Source: Clostridium_AD sp050717635 (GTDB taxonomy: Bacteria > Bacillota > Clostridia > Clostridiales > Clostridiaceae). From it: a stretch of DNA of 64,000 bases. Made by a program: the position numbers and the translations under genes. The notes beneath the pieces are model-generated. The model saw only the letters and a program-made list of their open reading frames with translations, was not told the DNA's origin and did not search any database. The stretch covers positions 623,015 to 687,014 of the forward strand of contig NZ_JBOITO010000013.1 in the NCBI RefSeq assembly GCF_050717635.1. Direction: 5' to 3'. Each line of letters opens with the position of its first letter. The stretch's first letter is position 1. Below are positions 43,808 through 53,594 of the stretch, piece by piece.

Positions 43808-46444
43808 ATGGATAACAAAAAATATGTTTATCTTTTTAGTGAAGGTAACGCTTCAATGAAAAATCTTCTAGGAGGAAAAGGTGCAAACCTTGCCGAGATG
43901 ACTAACCTTAAAATCCCAGTACCACAGGGATTTACAGTTACAACTGAAGCATGTAATAAATACTATGAAGATGGTAAGTTAATTGCATCTGAAATTATTA
44001 GTGAAATTAATTCAAAAATGACTGAACTTGAAAAAATTACAGGAAAGAAGTTTGGTAGTTTAGAAAATCCATTACTCGTATCAGTTAGATCTGGCGCAAG
44101 AGCTTCAATGCCGGGTATGATGGATACAATTTTGAATCTAGGGTTAAATGATGAAACAGTAGAGGTTATGGCAAAATTAACAAAAAATCCGAGATTTGCT
44201 TATGATTCTTACAGAAGATTTATCCAGATGTTTGCTGACGTTGTTATGGACGTTGAAAAAAGAAACTTTGAAAACATAATGGATAAGATGAAAGAAGAAA
44301 AAGGTGTAAAAATTGATACAGAACTAGACGCTAATGATTTAAAAAAATTAGTTAAAGAATTTAAAGCATTTTATAAAAAAGATAAGGGCGAAGAATTTCC
44401 AAGTGATCCAAAACGCCAACTAATAGATGCTATTTCAGCAGTATTTAGATCATGGGATAATCCTCGTGCTAATGTATATAGAAGACTCAATGATATTCCA
44501 GGTAGTTGGGGAACGGCAGTAAGTGTTCAAGAAATGGTATTTGGTAACAAAGGAGAAACATCAGGAACTGGTGTTGCTTTCTCTAGAAACCCATCTACTG
44601 GAGAAAAAGGAATATATGCTGAGTACTTAATGAATGCACAAGGTGAAGACGTTGTTGCAGGAATAAGAACACCAAACGATATATCACAACTTCACGAAGA
44701 TATGCCAAAAGTATATGGCGAATTCATGGCAATTGTTAATACTCTTGAAAATCACTATAAAGATATGCAAGACATGGAGTTTACAATTGAAGATGGTAAA
44801 TTATATTTCTTACAAACAAGAAATGGTAAGAGGACTGTACAAGCTGCCCTTAAAATTGCTGTAGAACTTGTTGAAGAAGGAATGTTAACACAAAAAGAAG
44901 CTGTTATGAAGGTTGAACCTAAACAATTAGATACATTGCTTCATCCTAATTTTGACACTGAAGAATTAAGAAAATCGAAAGTAATAGCTAAGGGACTTCC
45001 AGCATCTCCAGGCGCTGCTTGTGGTAAAGTTTATTTTTCAGCTGAAGATGCTAAGGAAAGACATGAAGCTGGAGAAAAAGTTGTTCTTGTAAGACTTGAA
45101 ACTTCACCAGAAGATATTGAAGGTATGATAGCTGCAGAAGGTATCTTAACAGTAAGAGGAGGAATGACATCTCATGCTGCCGTTGTTGCAAGAGGAATGG
45201 GAAGATGTTGTGTTGCTGGCTGTGGAGATATAAAGGTTAATGAAGAAGCTAGAAATTTCCAAATAGGAAAGACTATTTATAATGAAGGCGACTTTATTTC
45301 TATGGATGGAAGCACAGGAAATATATATTCTGGAGCAATTAAAACAGTTGAACCTGAAATAAGTGGTTACTTTGAAATACTTATGGGCTGGGCTGATAGC
45401 ATAAGAAGTTTAAAAGTTAGAACCAATGCTGATACTCCAAGAGATACTGCACAAGCAGTTAAATATGGAGCTGAAGGTATAGGCTTATGTAGAACAGAGC
45501 ATATGTTCTTTGATGCTGATAGAATAATGGGTATAAGAGAAATGATAGTTGCTAAAGACGAAGCTAAGAGAAGAGTTGCACTAGATAAATTATTACCAAT
45601 GCAAAGAGAAGACTTTATAGGAATATATGAAGAACTTGAAGGGAAACCAGCTACAATTCGATTCTTAGATCCACCACTACATGAATTCTTACCACATGAT
45701 GATGGAGATATAAAAGAATTAGCAATTGAAATGGGTATAACTTTTGAAGAACTTAAAGGCACTGTTGAATCATTACATGAATTTAACCCAATGATGGGAC
45801 ATAGAGGCTGTAGACTTGCAGTATCATATCCAGAAATAGCTGAAATGCAAACTAGAGCGGTTATAGAAGCTGCTTTAGATGTTAAGACTAGAAAAGGATA
45901 TAATATTGTTCCTGAAATAATGATTCCACTAGTTGGAGAAGTTAAAGAATTAAAATATGTTAAAGATATAGTGGTAAGGACAGCTGATAAAATTATAGCT
46001 GAAAGTGGCACTGATATGAAATATATGGTTGGTACAATGATAGAAATACCAAGAGCAGCACTTACAGCTGATTTAATAGCAAAAGAAGCAGAATTCTTCT
46101 CATTTGGAACAAATGATTTAACACAAATGACATTTGGATTTTCAAGAGATGATGCTGCAACTTTCTTAAAACATTATTATGAAAAGAAAGTTTACGAATT
46201 TGATCCATTCCAAAAACTAGACCAAACAGGAGTAGGTAAGCTTGTTCAAATGGCTGCTGAACTTGGACGTAAGGCTAGACCAAATATAAAACTTGGAATA
46301 TGTGGAGAACATGGTGGAGATCCATCTTCTATTGAATTCTGTCACAATGTGGGACTTGATTATGTATCATGTTCACCATTTAGAGTTCCAGTTGCAAGAC
46401 TTGCAGCTGCTCAAGCAGAGATAAACAATCCAAGAAAAAAATAG
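43808..46444 (+). CDS. ppdK: Pyruvate, phosphate dikinase
   Basis: An 878-residue enzyme that interconverts pyruvate + ATP + Pi and PEP + AMP + PPi; in clostridia it can act in glycolysis or gluconeogenesis. The nucleotide domain starts with LLGGKGANLAEMT and carries SVRSGARASMPGMMDT. The swivelling phosphohistidine domain has GGMTSHAAVVARGMGRCCVAGC (His near 455). The PEP/pyruvate barrel has EGIGLCRTEHMFF and GICGEHGGDP. Length is standard. The upstream CBS-HTH gene is the probable regulator. Confidence 0.97.
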   Translation: MDNKKYVYLFSEGNASMKNLLGGKGANLAEMTNLKIPVPQGFTVTTEACNKYYEDGKLIASEIISEINSKMTELEKITGKKFGSLENPLLVSVRSGARASMPGMMDTILNLGLNDETVEVMAKLTKNPRFAYDSYRRFIQMFADVVMDVEKRNFENIMDKMKEEKGVKIDTELDANDLKKLVKEFKAFYKKDKGEEFPSDPKRQLIDAISAVFRSWDNPRANVYRRLNDIPGSWGTAVSVQEMVFGNKGETSGTGVAFSRNPSTGEKGIYAEYLMNAQGEDVVAGIRTPNDISQLHEDMPKVYGEFMAIVNTLENHYKDMQDMEFTIEDGKLYFLQTRNGKRTVQAALKIAVELVEEGMLTQKEAVMKVEPKQLDTLLHPNFDTEELRKSKVIAKGLPASPGAACGKVYFSAEDAKERHEAGEKVVLVRLETSPEDIEGMIAAEGILTVRGGMTSHAAVVARGMGRCCVAGCGDIKVNEEARNFQIGKTIYNEGDFISMDGSTGNIYSGAIKTVEPEISGYFEILMGWADSIRSLKVRTNADTPRDTAQAVKYGAEGIGLCRTEHMFFDADRIMGIREMIVAKDEAKRRVALDKLLPMQREDFIGIYEELEGKPATIRFLDPPLHEFLPHDDGDIKELAIEMGITFEELKGTVESLHEFNPMMGHRGCRLAVSYPEIAEMQTRAVIEAALDVKTRKGYNIVPEIMIPLVGEVKELKYVKDIVVRTADKIIAESGTDMKYMVGTMIEIPRAALTADLIAKEAEFFSFGTNDLTQMTFGFSRDDAATFLKHYYEKKVYEFDPFQKLDQTGVGKLVQMAAELGRKARPNIKLGICGEHGGDPSSIEFCHNVGLDYVSCSPFRVPVARLAAAQAEINNPRKK

Positions 46445-46464
46445 TATTTTAAATTAAAAGAAAC

Positions 46465-46502
46465 AAATAAAAAGCCGCTGCATTGCAGTGGCTTTTTATT
46501 TG
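46465..46502. terminator. Bidirectional terminator between ppdK and the CotS-like gene
   Basis: AAATAAAAAGCC...CTGC and GCAG...GGCTTTTTATTT form a long stem flanked by A and T runs on both sides. Confidence 0.92.
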
Positions 46503-46509
46503 TTATGTT

Positions 46510-47580
46510 TTATTCTAAATTCACTTTGAATTTATTCCCAATGTAATCTTTAAGTTTACGTGCAAAGTCTAATTGATAGTCATTTTTATTAGTTCCGTTA
46601 TCTAAGAGGTGTATAAAGGCTTTTTTATTACATTTATTAATATTACCATAATAATCCCTTGATATTTTCCAATACCTTTGAGGAAAAGCTAAATAAACAA
46701 GAATATATTTATAATCATCCAAGGTTAAAGGCAAGATTTTATTGTAAAGTTCTAAAAAACTTATTGCTATTTCTAAATCCCATTTTGTACTGTCTCTTTT
46801 TAGAAGTCTTCGCAAACAATAGGAGATATCGTGGGCGCAATAATCATATCTACATTTATCAAAATCGATTACCCATATATCATTATTATTATCAAAAATA
46901 ATATTTTTATTAACATAATCAAGGTGACATAAGGATTTAGTAAGATTATTTGTATCCATGGTGCATGCAATGTCCCTAGAGCACTTAGCTAGTTTAATGC
47001 TTGAATCAAAATACCTAAGGTATAGATTTGAAAATGAATCATTATATTTATAAGCTAAATTAGAAAATTTAAGGAGACCTATATAATGTTTATATATAGA
47101 AGTACTAAGGGAACCGTAATCTTCCTTTATAGTACTTCCAAATATAGGTTTGAAGTTTATACTTGTTTTGTGCATATTTGCAAGGTTGCTTCCACATGCT
47201 AATATATGATCAATATTATCATAATCACATTTGATGCCATTAACCCAAGGGGTAAGTATAAATAGCATGTTACTATAGTTTACAAATCTACTATTAGTGA
47301 TTGTAGGAAGTATACGAGGTACATTAATGTTATTTCTATATAGCCATTCTATAGCTGAGTATACAAATAGTAAATCTTTTACTGAGTAATAAACTTTTTT
47401 TAAACAGTAACACTCTTCAAAGTATTGCACTTTATATACAGCTCTTTGTTTATCAGTATCTTTAAATTTAATTTGTGTTATATCAGCATTAGCTAAGTTA
47501 TATTGTGGGAGAATGTATTTTTTTACGTTTTCTTCGGATAATAAAGCTATGTTATTAAAGTTTTTAACCGTGGAGGGCAT
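46510..47580 (-). CDS. CotS-family spore coat protein (APH-like kinase fold)
   Basis: A 356-residue member of the CotS/YutH group, proteins with an aminoglycoside-phosphotransferase fold that are found in spore coats. The catalytic-loop motif CHLDYVNKNIIF (about 218-229) and the metal-binding VIDFDKCRYDYCAHD (about 236-250) are conserved; the N-lobe is short with a Lys in CLKKVYY. GGAGG-like bases are weak upstream. Coat location is inferred from the family. Confidence 0.82.
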   Translation of the reverse strand: MPSTVKNFNNIALLSEENVKKYILPQYNLANADITQIKFKDTDKQRAVYKVQYFEECYCLKKVYYSVKDLLFVYSAIEWLYRNNINVPRILPTITNSRFVNYSNMLFILTPWVNGIKCDYDNIDHILACGSNLANMHKTSINFKPIFGSTIKEDYGSLSTSIYKHYIGLLKFSNLAYKYNDSFSNLYLRYFDSSIKLAKCSRDIACTMDTNNLTKSLCHLDYVNKNIIFDNNNDIWVIDFDKCRYDYCAHDISYCLRRLLKRDSTKWDLEIAISFLELYNKILPLTLDDYKYILVYLAFPQRYWKISRDYYGNINKCNKKAFIHLLDNGTNKNDYQLDFARKLKDYIGNKFKVNLE

Positions 47581-47690
47581 ATCAACGCTCCTAATAAAAT
47601 TATTACATTATTAGAATATTAATAAACTATTAATATTATACGTTTAAATATAAAAAAAAGGGAAATTTATTTAATTTGTAGAATACTAAC

Positions 47691-47742
47691 TAAGACGATT
47701 AAAATAAATAAGGAGCTAAGACCATTAAAATAAATAAGGAAC
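47691..47742 (+). repeat. Two tandem 26-bp repeats upstream of dgt
   Basis: Two adjacent copies (47691-47716 and 47717-47742) share TAAGA, ATTAAAATAAATAAGGA and differ at only two positions. They lie 80 bases before the dgt start codon. Origin by slippage or a duplicated protein site are both possible. Confidence 0.85.
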
Positions 47743-47822
47743 GTGAATATTGTTATTTTTCATGAGCCCTAAAAAAAGAACATAGTAATTTTATATATAG
47801 TCTTTAATTCAGGAGGAAGTTT

Positions 47823-48851
47823 ATGAATATTCGTCAAAGAATAGAAGCCAGTGAAGTTAAGAACATTATACATTATGGGGCATTATCTTTAAACTCAAAG
47901 GGTAGGAGTGTAATAGAAGATGAGGATGAGGTAAGAACCTGCTATATGGTGGATAGGGATAGGATAATACATAGCAAATCATTTAGACGACTTCAACATA
48001 AAACCCAAGTATTCATAAAAACCAGTAGTGATCACTATAGAACAAGGTTAACACATACTTTAGAAGTTGCACAGATAGCTAAAACTATAGGCCGGGGTAT
48101 AGGATTAAATGAAGACCTAATAGAAGCTATTGCTATAGGGCACGATATAGGGCATGTAGCCTTTGCTCATAATGGCGAAGAGGTGCTTAATAATATTTTA
48201 AAAGGCGGATTCAAACACAACGAAAATAGCATCAGGGTGCTGACAAAAATCGAAAAATCAGGAAAGGGACTTAATTTAAGTGCGGAAGTACTAGATGGAA
48301 TTCTTCATCATAGTGGTTTTTCTAAGGAATATGGAAAAGCCTTTACTTTAGAAGGTCAGGTTGTTAGATATAGTGACAAGATTGCATATGTTAACCATGA
48401 TATTGATGATTCTATAAGGGCAGGGTTATTAGTGGAATCTATGCTACCTAAGAGGTCTATTGGAATTTTAGGAGCAAGTCATAGCAAACGCATAAACACA
48501 TTAGTTGTGGATTGTATTTACAATACATTAGATAACTTAGATAGAGGGTCTATAGGCGTTTCACTTAGTGAAGAGATTGGATGGGCATTGGGTGATTTAC
48601 GTAACTTTATGTTCAATAATATATATAAGGGTGAAATGTTAAAAGAAGAAAGGAAAAAGGCACAATTCGTGTTAACACAGGTTTATACATATTACTATAA
48701 CAATCCACAGGCTATGCCAGAAGTTTATAAAAACATAGTTCAGAATGAGGGATTAAATATAGGAGTAGCAGATTATATTTCAGGTATGAGTGATGATTAT
48801 TGTTTAATGCTATTTAATAATTTATTTGTACCTAAGGTTGGTATTTATTAG
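47823..48851 (+). CDS. dgt: Deoxyguanosinetriphosphate triphosphohydrolase-like protein
   Basis: A 342-residue HD-domain dNTPase. Signatures are SFRRLQHKTQVFIKTSSDHYRTRLTHTLEV (first His), IAIGHDIGHVAFAHNGEEVL (HD pair) and YSDKIAYVNHDIDDS. It belongs to the shorter YbfM-like Dgt group common in Firmicutes and is usually next to dnaG, as here. AGGAGG precedes the ATG. Confidence 0.93.
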   Translation: MNIRQRIEASEVKNIIHYGALSLNSKGRSVIEDEDEVRTCYMVDRDRIIHSKSFRRLQHKTQVFIKTSSDHYRTRLTHTLEVAQIAKTIGRGIGLNEDLIEAIAIGHDIGHVAFAHNGEEVLNNILKGGFKHNENSIRVLTKIEKSGKGLNLSAEVLDGILHHSGFSKEYGKAFTLEGQVVRYSDKIAYVNHDIDDSIRAGLLVESMLPKRSIGILGASHSKRINTLVVDCIYNTLDNLDRGSIGVSLSEEIGWALGDLRNFMFNNIYKGEMLKEERKKAQFVLTQVYTYYYNNPQAMPEVYKNIVQNEGLNIGVADYISGMSDDYCLMLFNNLFVPKVGIY

Positions 48852-49021
48852 TCCGAATTTATAAAAAAAGCCATTATTGAAGGAAATCTTTGTTTTATAA
48901 AGAATATATTATATGCAAATATTATTTTTTTTAAAAATATTGGATTTTAAAGAGGATAAAACAGTTTTTTGTCGAATAAAAATATATTGTGAATTTAAAT
49001 AAGTAAGGTGGTAATAAACTA

Positions 49022-50794
49022 TTGATTGCTGAAGATGTCATCCAAAAAATAAAAGAACAAAATGATATTGTGGATGTTATATCTGAAAGAGTTAAGCTTA
49101 AAAGAACAGGAAGAAACTATATTGGTCTTTGTCCTTTTCATAATGAGAAGAGTCCGTCGTTTACAGTATCTCCTGAAAAACAAATATATAAATGCTTTGG
49201 GTGTGGAGAAGCTGGGAATGTAATTAGCTATATTATGAAGGATAGGAACACAACTTTTCCTGAGGCTGTAAGGATACTCGCTGAAAGAGCTAACATTACT
49301 ATAGATTTAGAAAGTGAACAAAGTAATGTGCAAAAAGACACCTATAATAAAATGTACAATATTAATGTAGAAGCAGCTAGGTATTTTTATAATAATTTAA
49401 GAAAGGATAAAGAGGCTGGATTATATTTCACCAAAAGAGGTATAACAGAGACTACTATGAAAAAGTTTGGTTTGGGGTTTTCCTTTGATAAATGGCATGG
49501 GCTTTTATCATACTTAAAAAATAAAGGATATTCGGAATTAGATTTGTTCAGTGTAGGATTAATTATAAAAAGTCCTAAAGGCTCCTATTATGATAGATTT
49601 AGAAATAGAATAATGTTTCCAGTGTTTGATTATAGAGGTAAAGTTATCGGATTTGGAGGAAGAGTTTTAGATGATTCAAAACCTAAATATTTAAATTCTC
49701 CGGAGACACCACTGTTTTATAAAGGGTTGAATCTTTATGGACTTAATTTTGTAATCAAAAACAATAAATCTAGAACAATAATAATTGTAGAGGGATATAT
49801 GGATTGTATTTCACTTCAGCAGTATGGATTTTCAAATGTTGTTGCATCCCTTGGTACCGCACTTACTATTAATCAAGCAAAATTATTAAAAAAATATGTA
49901 GACACAGTTATTATTTCATTTGATGCTGATGTTGCAGGTCAGGCAGCAACACTAAGAGGTCTTGAGTTATTAAGGAATGAGGGATTTGACTTAAGGGTAC
50001 TTCTAGTACCAAAAGGTAAGGACCCTGACGAATATATAAAAATGAATGGAAAAGAGGCTTTTCAGAAATTAGTTGATGAAGCACTGCCTCTAATAGATTA
50101 TAGGATTAAAAGAGCTGGTGATGGAATAAATTTTTCGAATAGTGAAATGATAATACAGTATGCGAAAAAGATCACTGAAATTATTATAGATTTAGATCCT
50201 GTTGAAAAAGATGTTTATATAAAAAAGATTTCTGAGCAAACAGGGATCAAAGAACAAGCAATATATGACTTATTAAGAGAAGAAATCAACAAAAATACAA
50301 ATAAAGTGAAAAAAATGAATACACATCAGGATTTTGGACAAAAATTATATTTAGAACTAGCTTATATTAAGGCTGAAAGAAATTTATTGAAATATATGTT
50401 TATAAATGAAGAAAATTGTGATCATATTATAAATAATATGTCAATTGATCAATTAGTACTTCAAAGTCATAAAATTATATATTCATTAATTGTTGGGTGT
50501 AAAAACTTATCAAAAGATGAAAAAATTAAAAATATAGAATTTAGATGTACTGATATAGAGTGCACAAAAGAATGGATAAACATAATTGAAATTGAGTTTG
50601 ACGGGGAAGAAGAGGATTATAAAAAATTTATAAATGACTGTATAAAGGAATTAAAAAAATTCAAGTTAGAGGAGTCGAAAAAAGAAATTATGAATAAAAT
50701 CAAAGAATATGAAACAAAGGGTTTGCTAGAAGAATCTATAGTGCTTGCACAAAAACTTTTAGATCTTCAAAAGGATATAAAGAAGTTATATTAA
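49022..50794 (+). CDS. dnaG: DNA primase DnaG
   Basis: A 590-residue primase. The zinc-binding domain is CPFHNEKSPSFTVSPEKQ...CFGCGEAG (about 40-65). The TOPRIM catalytic domain shows VEGYMDCISL and ISFDADVAGQAA (about 260-310). The C-terminal helicase-binding domain ends at 590. The start is TTG 49022 with AAGGTGG upstream. dnaG-rpoD is the conserved macromolecular-synthesis pair. Confidence 0.96.
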   Translation: MIAEDVIQKIKEQNDIVDVISERVKLKRTGRNYIGLCPFHNEKSPSFTVSPEKQIYKCFGCGEAGNVISYIMKDRNTTFPEAVRILAERANITIDLESEQSNVQKDTYNKMYNINVEAARYFYNNLRKDKEAGLYFTKRGITETTMKKFGLGFSFDKWHGLLSYLKNKGYSELDLFSVGLIIKSPKGSYYDRFRNRIMFPVFDYRGKVIGFGGRVLDDSKPKYLNSPETPLFYKGLNLYGLNFVIKNNKSRTIIIVEGYMDCISLQQYGFSNVVASLGTALTINQAKLLKKYVDTVIISFDADVAGQAATLRGLELLRNEGFDLRVLLVPKGKDPDEYIKMNGKEAFQKLVDEALPLIDYRIKRAGDGINFSNSEMIIQYAKKITEIIIDLDPVEKDVYIKKISEQTGIKEQAIYDLLREEINKNTNKVKKMNTHQDFGQKLYLELAYIKAERNLLKYMFINEENCDHIINNMSIDQLVLQSHKIIYSLIVGCKNLSKDEKIKNIEFRCTDIECTKEWINIIEIEFDGEEEDYKKFINDCIKELKKFKLEESKKEIMNKIKEYETKGLLEESIVLAQKLLDLQKDIKKLY

Positions 50795-50813
50795 GTAGAA
50801 GGGAGGTAATAAG

Positions 50814-51908
50814 ATGAAGGATAAAGCTGCAAAAATGTCTATAACCAAAAAACTTATTGAAAAAGGTAAGAAAAAGGGATCCTTAACTTATAAAGAAGTA
50901 ATGGATGAACTTTATGAAATAGATTTAACACCAGAACAAATAGAAAAAGTTTATGAAGTTTTAGAATCAATGGAAATAGATGTTGTTGGGGATATGCATG
51001 ATGTACCAGCAGGCGTAGGAGATAAATCTCAGACTGAACCAGAAACTGAAGAATTAGATGTTAGTATACCAGAGGGAATATCTATAGATGACCCTGTTAG
51101 GATGTATTTAAAAGAGATTGGTAAAGTTCCACTTTTAACATCTGCTGAGGAAGTTGATCTTGCCAAAAGAAACGAAGAGGGAGACCTTGCTGCCAAGAAG
51201 AAACTTGCAGAGGCTAATTTAAGACTGGTGGTAAGTATTGCTAAGAGGTATGTTGGGAGAGGAATGTTATTCCTAGATCTTATTCAAGAAGGTAATTTAG
51301 GACTAATTAAAGCTGTAGAAAAATTTGACTATAGAAAAGGATATAAATTTAGTACCTATGCTACTTGGTGGATTAGGCAAGCTATAACTAGGGCTATAGC
51401 TGACCAAGCAAGAACAATAAGGATACCTGTTCATATGGTTGAAACTATAAATAAGCTTATTAGAGTTTCAAGACAATTACTTCAGGAACTTGGACGGGAA
51501 CCTCAACCAGAGGAAGTTGCTGAAATTATGGAAATGCCTGTAGGAAAAGTTCGTGAAATTATGAAAATAGCACAAGAACCAGTATCTCTTGAAACTCCTA
51601 TAGGAGAAGAAGAAGATAGTCATTTAGGTGATTTTATTCCTGATGATGATGCTCTTGCACCAGCAGAAGCTGCTGCATTTACAATGCTCAAGGAGCAATT
51701 AATAAACGTTCTAGATACACTTACTCCAAGAGAAGAGAAAGTTCTAAGATTAAGGTTTGGACTAGATGATGGACGCGCAAGGACACTTGAGGAAGTTGGT
51801 AAAGAATTTAACGTAACTAGAGAAAGAATTAGACAAATTGAAGCTAAAGCACTACGTAAATTGAGACATCCAAGTAGAAGCAAAAAGTTAAAGGATTATT
51901 TAGATTAA
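50814..51908 (+). CDS. rpoD: Primary sigma factor RpoD (SigA)
   Basis: A 364-residue housekeeping sigma factor. Short region 1.1 (about 1-75), region 1.2 (DDPVRMYLKEIGKVPLLT), region 2 (DLIQEGNLGLIKAVEKFDYRKG, STYATWWIRQAI), region 3 and region 4 (TLEEVGKEFNVTRERIRQIEAKALRKLRHP) are complete. It recognises the TTGACA/TATAAT promoters noted in this window. AGGGAGG precedes the ATG. Confidence 0.98.
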   Translation: MKDKAAKMSITKKLIEKGKKKGSLTYKEVMDELYEIDLTPEQIEKVYEVLESMEIDVVGDMHDVPAGVGDKSQTEPETEELDVSIPEGISIDDPVRMYLKEIGKVPLLTSAEEVDLAKRNEEGDLAAKKKLAEANLRLVVSIAKRYVGRGMLFLDLIQEGNLGLIKAVEKFDYRKGYKFSTYATWWIRQAITRAIADQARTIRIPVHMVETINKLIRVSRQLLQELGREPQPEEVAEIMEMPVGKVREIMKIAQEPVSLETPIGEEEDSHLGDFIPDDDALAPAEAAAFTMLKEQLINVLDTLTPREEKVLRLRFGLDDGRARTLEEVGKEFNVTRERIRQIEAKALRKLRHPSRSKKLKDYLD

Positions 51909-51933
51909 ACACCTTATATAGGGTGTTTTTTTT
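51908..51933 (+). terminator. Terminator after rpoD
   Basis: AACACC and GGTGTT arms with an A/T loop, followed by a run of T to 51933. Confidence 0.85.
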
Positions 51934-51960
51934 ATTATAGTGCAAATATATGGAAAATCG

Positions 51961-51990
51961 TTTACAAGAGAGATTCCAATATGCTATAAT
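51961..51990 (+). promoter_or_regulatory. Promoter before the PH-domain protein gene
   Basis: TTTACA (51961-51966), an 18-base spacer and a perfect TATAAT (51985-51990), 22 bases before the ATG at 52012. Confidence 0.65.
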
Positions 51991-52011
51991 GTGCAGTGAG
52001 AAGGTGATTAA

Positions 52012-52899
52012 ATGGATAGTTTTATATCAAAGCGTGGACGTGGACTGGGGTTTATCCTTTTGATGACGGCATTATATAATATATTAATAATTATATTACT
52101 TCAAATTAATAACTCATACATAGTAGCTAGCATATTAGAAATATTACTGTGGGCATGCAATATATATGGAGTATATTACATCGTACTTTATTCAACAATC
52201 AAATGCATTATTGATGACCAAAATCTTTCGATTTATGCCATTTGGTCATTAAAGAAAATAGTAGTGCCATTAAATGAAGTTGAAGGGTATACTACAGCAA
52301 CTGGTGAAATTAAAGGAGTTAAGCTTTATGGAATGGCTTCTAGTAGATTTGCAATGGGCAGATTTGTAATTGATAAAATAGGTATTGCTAGAATGTTTGT
52401 TACAGATAATGAAAAAATATTCTATATAAAAACAAAATATATGACTTATGCAGTGTCACCTCTAGATTATAAAAAGTTCGAGGAACATTTGGTAGATCAT
52501 GATATACAGGTAGTAGAGTGGAAATGCAAAGTTAATAACAGTTATAATCTACATAAAGATAAGCATTTCATTTTACCCTTAATAGGAGTAAGTATAGTAA
52601 TACTAATCTTAACTCTAAATCCATTTATATTATATTTAAAAGATATTATACCGGGTGTTATGCCCTTAAGCTTTGATGCGAAATTTAACCCTATAAAATT
52701 GGGTACGGGAAAGCAATTTGCGTTTACCCAAATGATTTATGGTGTATTAAATATGATCTTACTATTTTGTATGTATTATGCAAGTTATTTTTGTGCAAAA
52801 TATGATAGAAAATCTGCATATAAGTATATTTATGTGTCATTAGCGGTGGCAATGATATTTTTATTTATGCAGTTTAAAATATTAATTAATTTTAGATAA
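52012..52899 (+). CDS. Membrane protein with bacterial PH-like domain
   Basis: A 295-residue membrane protein. Two transmembrane helices at about 12-30 and 38-60 are followed by a beta-rich stretch (about 65-165) resembling bacterial PH domains (CIIDDQNLSIYAIWSLKKIVVPLNEVEG). Two or three further helices lie at about 188-210, 240-262 and 270-290. No specific function. AAGGTGAT lies upstream of the ATG and trmK follows 11 bases later, so they may be cotranscribed. Confidence 0.65.
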   Translation: MDSFISKRGRGLGFILLMTALYNILIIILLQINNSYIVASILEILLWACNIYGVYYIVLYSTIKCIIDDQNLSIYAIWSLKKIVVPLNEVEGYTTATGEIKGVKLYGMASSRFAMGRFVIDKIGIARMFVTDNEKIFYIKTKYMTYAVSPLDYKKFEEHLVDHDIQVVEWKCKVNNSYNLHKDKHFILPLIGVSIVILILTLNPFILYLKDIIPGVMPLSFDAKFNPIKLGTGKQFAFTQMIYGVLNMILLFCMYYASYFCAKYDRKSAYKYIYVSLAVAMIFLFMQFKILINFR

Positions 52900-52910
52900 G
52901 GATGTAATTT

Positions 52911-53594
52911 ATGGAACTCAGTATAAGATTAAAAGCAATTGTAAATATGATGGATAAATGTGACAATATCATAGATGTAGGCACGGATCATGGGTATGTA
53001 CCTATTTATTTAGTTAAAAATGGGTTTATAAAGAGTGCCATTGCATCTGATATAAATAGTGGACCAGTTGAGAAGGCTAAAAAAAATATTCTTAAAAACA
53101 ATGTATATTCTCAAATTAGTTGTAGAAAGGGAAGTGGATTGTCTACCGTTAAAGATGGGGAAGTAAAAGTAGCTATCATCGCTGGGATGGGTGGAAATTT
53201 AATAAGAGACATATTAGAGGCAGACCTTGCTGTTGTTAAAAAATTAAAATATGTGGTACTTCAACCAGTTCAAAATGCTGAAATTTTGAGAGAGTATTTG
53301 TATACTACCGGATATGATATTATTAAAGAAGATATTTGTCTTGAGGATGGAAAGTTTTATGAAATTATTAAAGCTAAATATAATACTGTGCCAGTAGTAT
53401 TAGATAGTATATATTATGAGATAAGTAAAACATTATTGGATAAAAAACACCCTGTAATGCAGGAGTTTATAGAATATAAATTAAAAAAATATTCGAAAGT
53501 ATATAATAGATTAAATGAGGATACAATTGCAGCTAAAAATAGAAAAGTGCAATTATATCATGTAATAAAGACACTTAAGGAGTTCTTAAAATGA
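52911..53594 (+). CDS. trmK: tRNA m1A22 methyltransferase TrmK
   Basis: A 227-residue SAM-dependent methyltransferase that makes m1A22 in tRNA. IIDVGTDHGYVPIYLV is the SAM loop, AIIAGMGGNLIRDILE and VLQPVQNAEILREYL are family signatures, and the C-terminus is a coiled-coil helical pair. Conserved next to rpoD and the Nif3-like gene in Firmicutes. Stop and start overlap by 4 bases with the next gene. Confidence 0.93.
   Translation: MELSIRLKAIVNMMDKCDNIIDVGTDHGYVPIYLVKNGFIKSAIASDINSGPVEKAKKNILKNNVYSQISCRKGSGLSTVKDGEVKVAIIAGMGGNLIRDILEADLAVVKKLKYVVLQPVQNAEILREYLYTTGYDIIKEDICLEDGKFYEIIKAKYNTVPVVLDSIYYEISKTLLDKKHPVMQEFIEYKLKKYSKVYNRLNEDTIAAKNRKVQLYHVIKTLKEFLK

Noticed and set aside
48852..49021. 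Promoter for dnaG
   Set aside because: TTGAAG at 48877 has no -10 at acceptable spacing.
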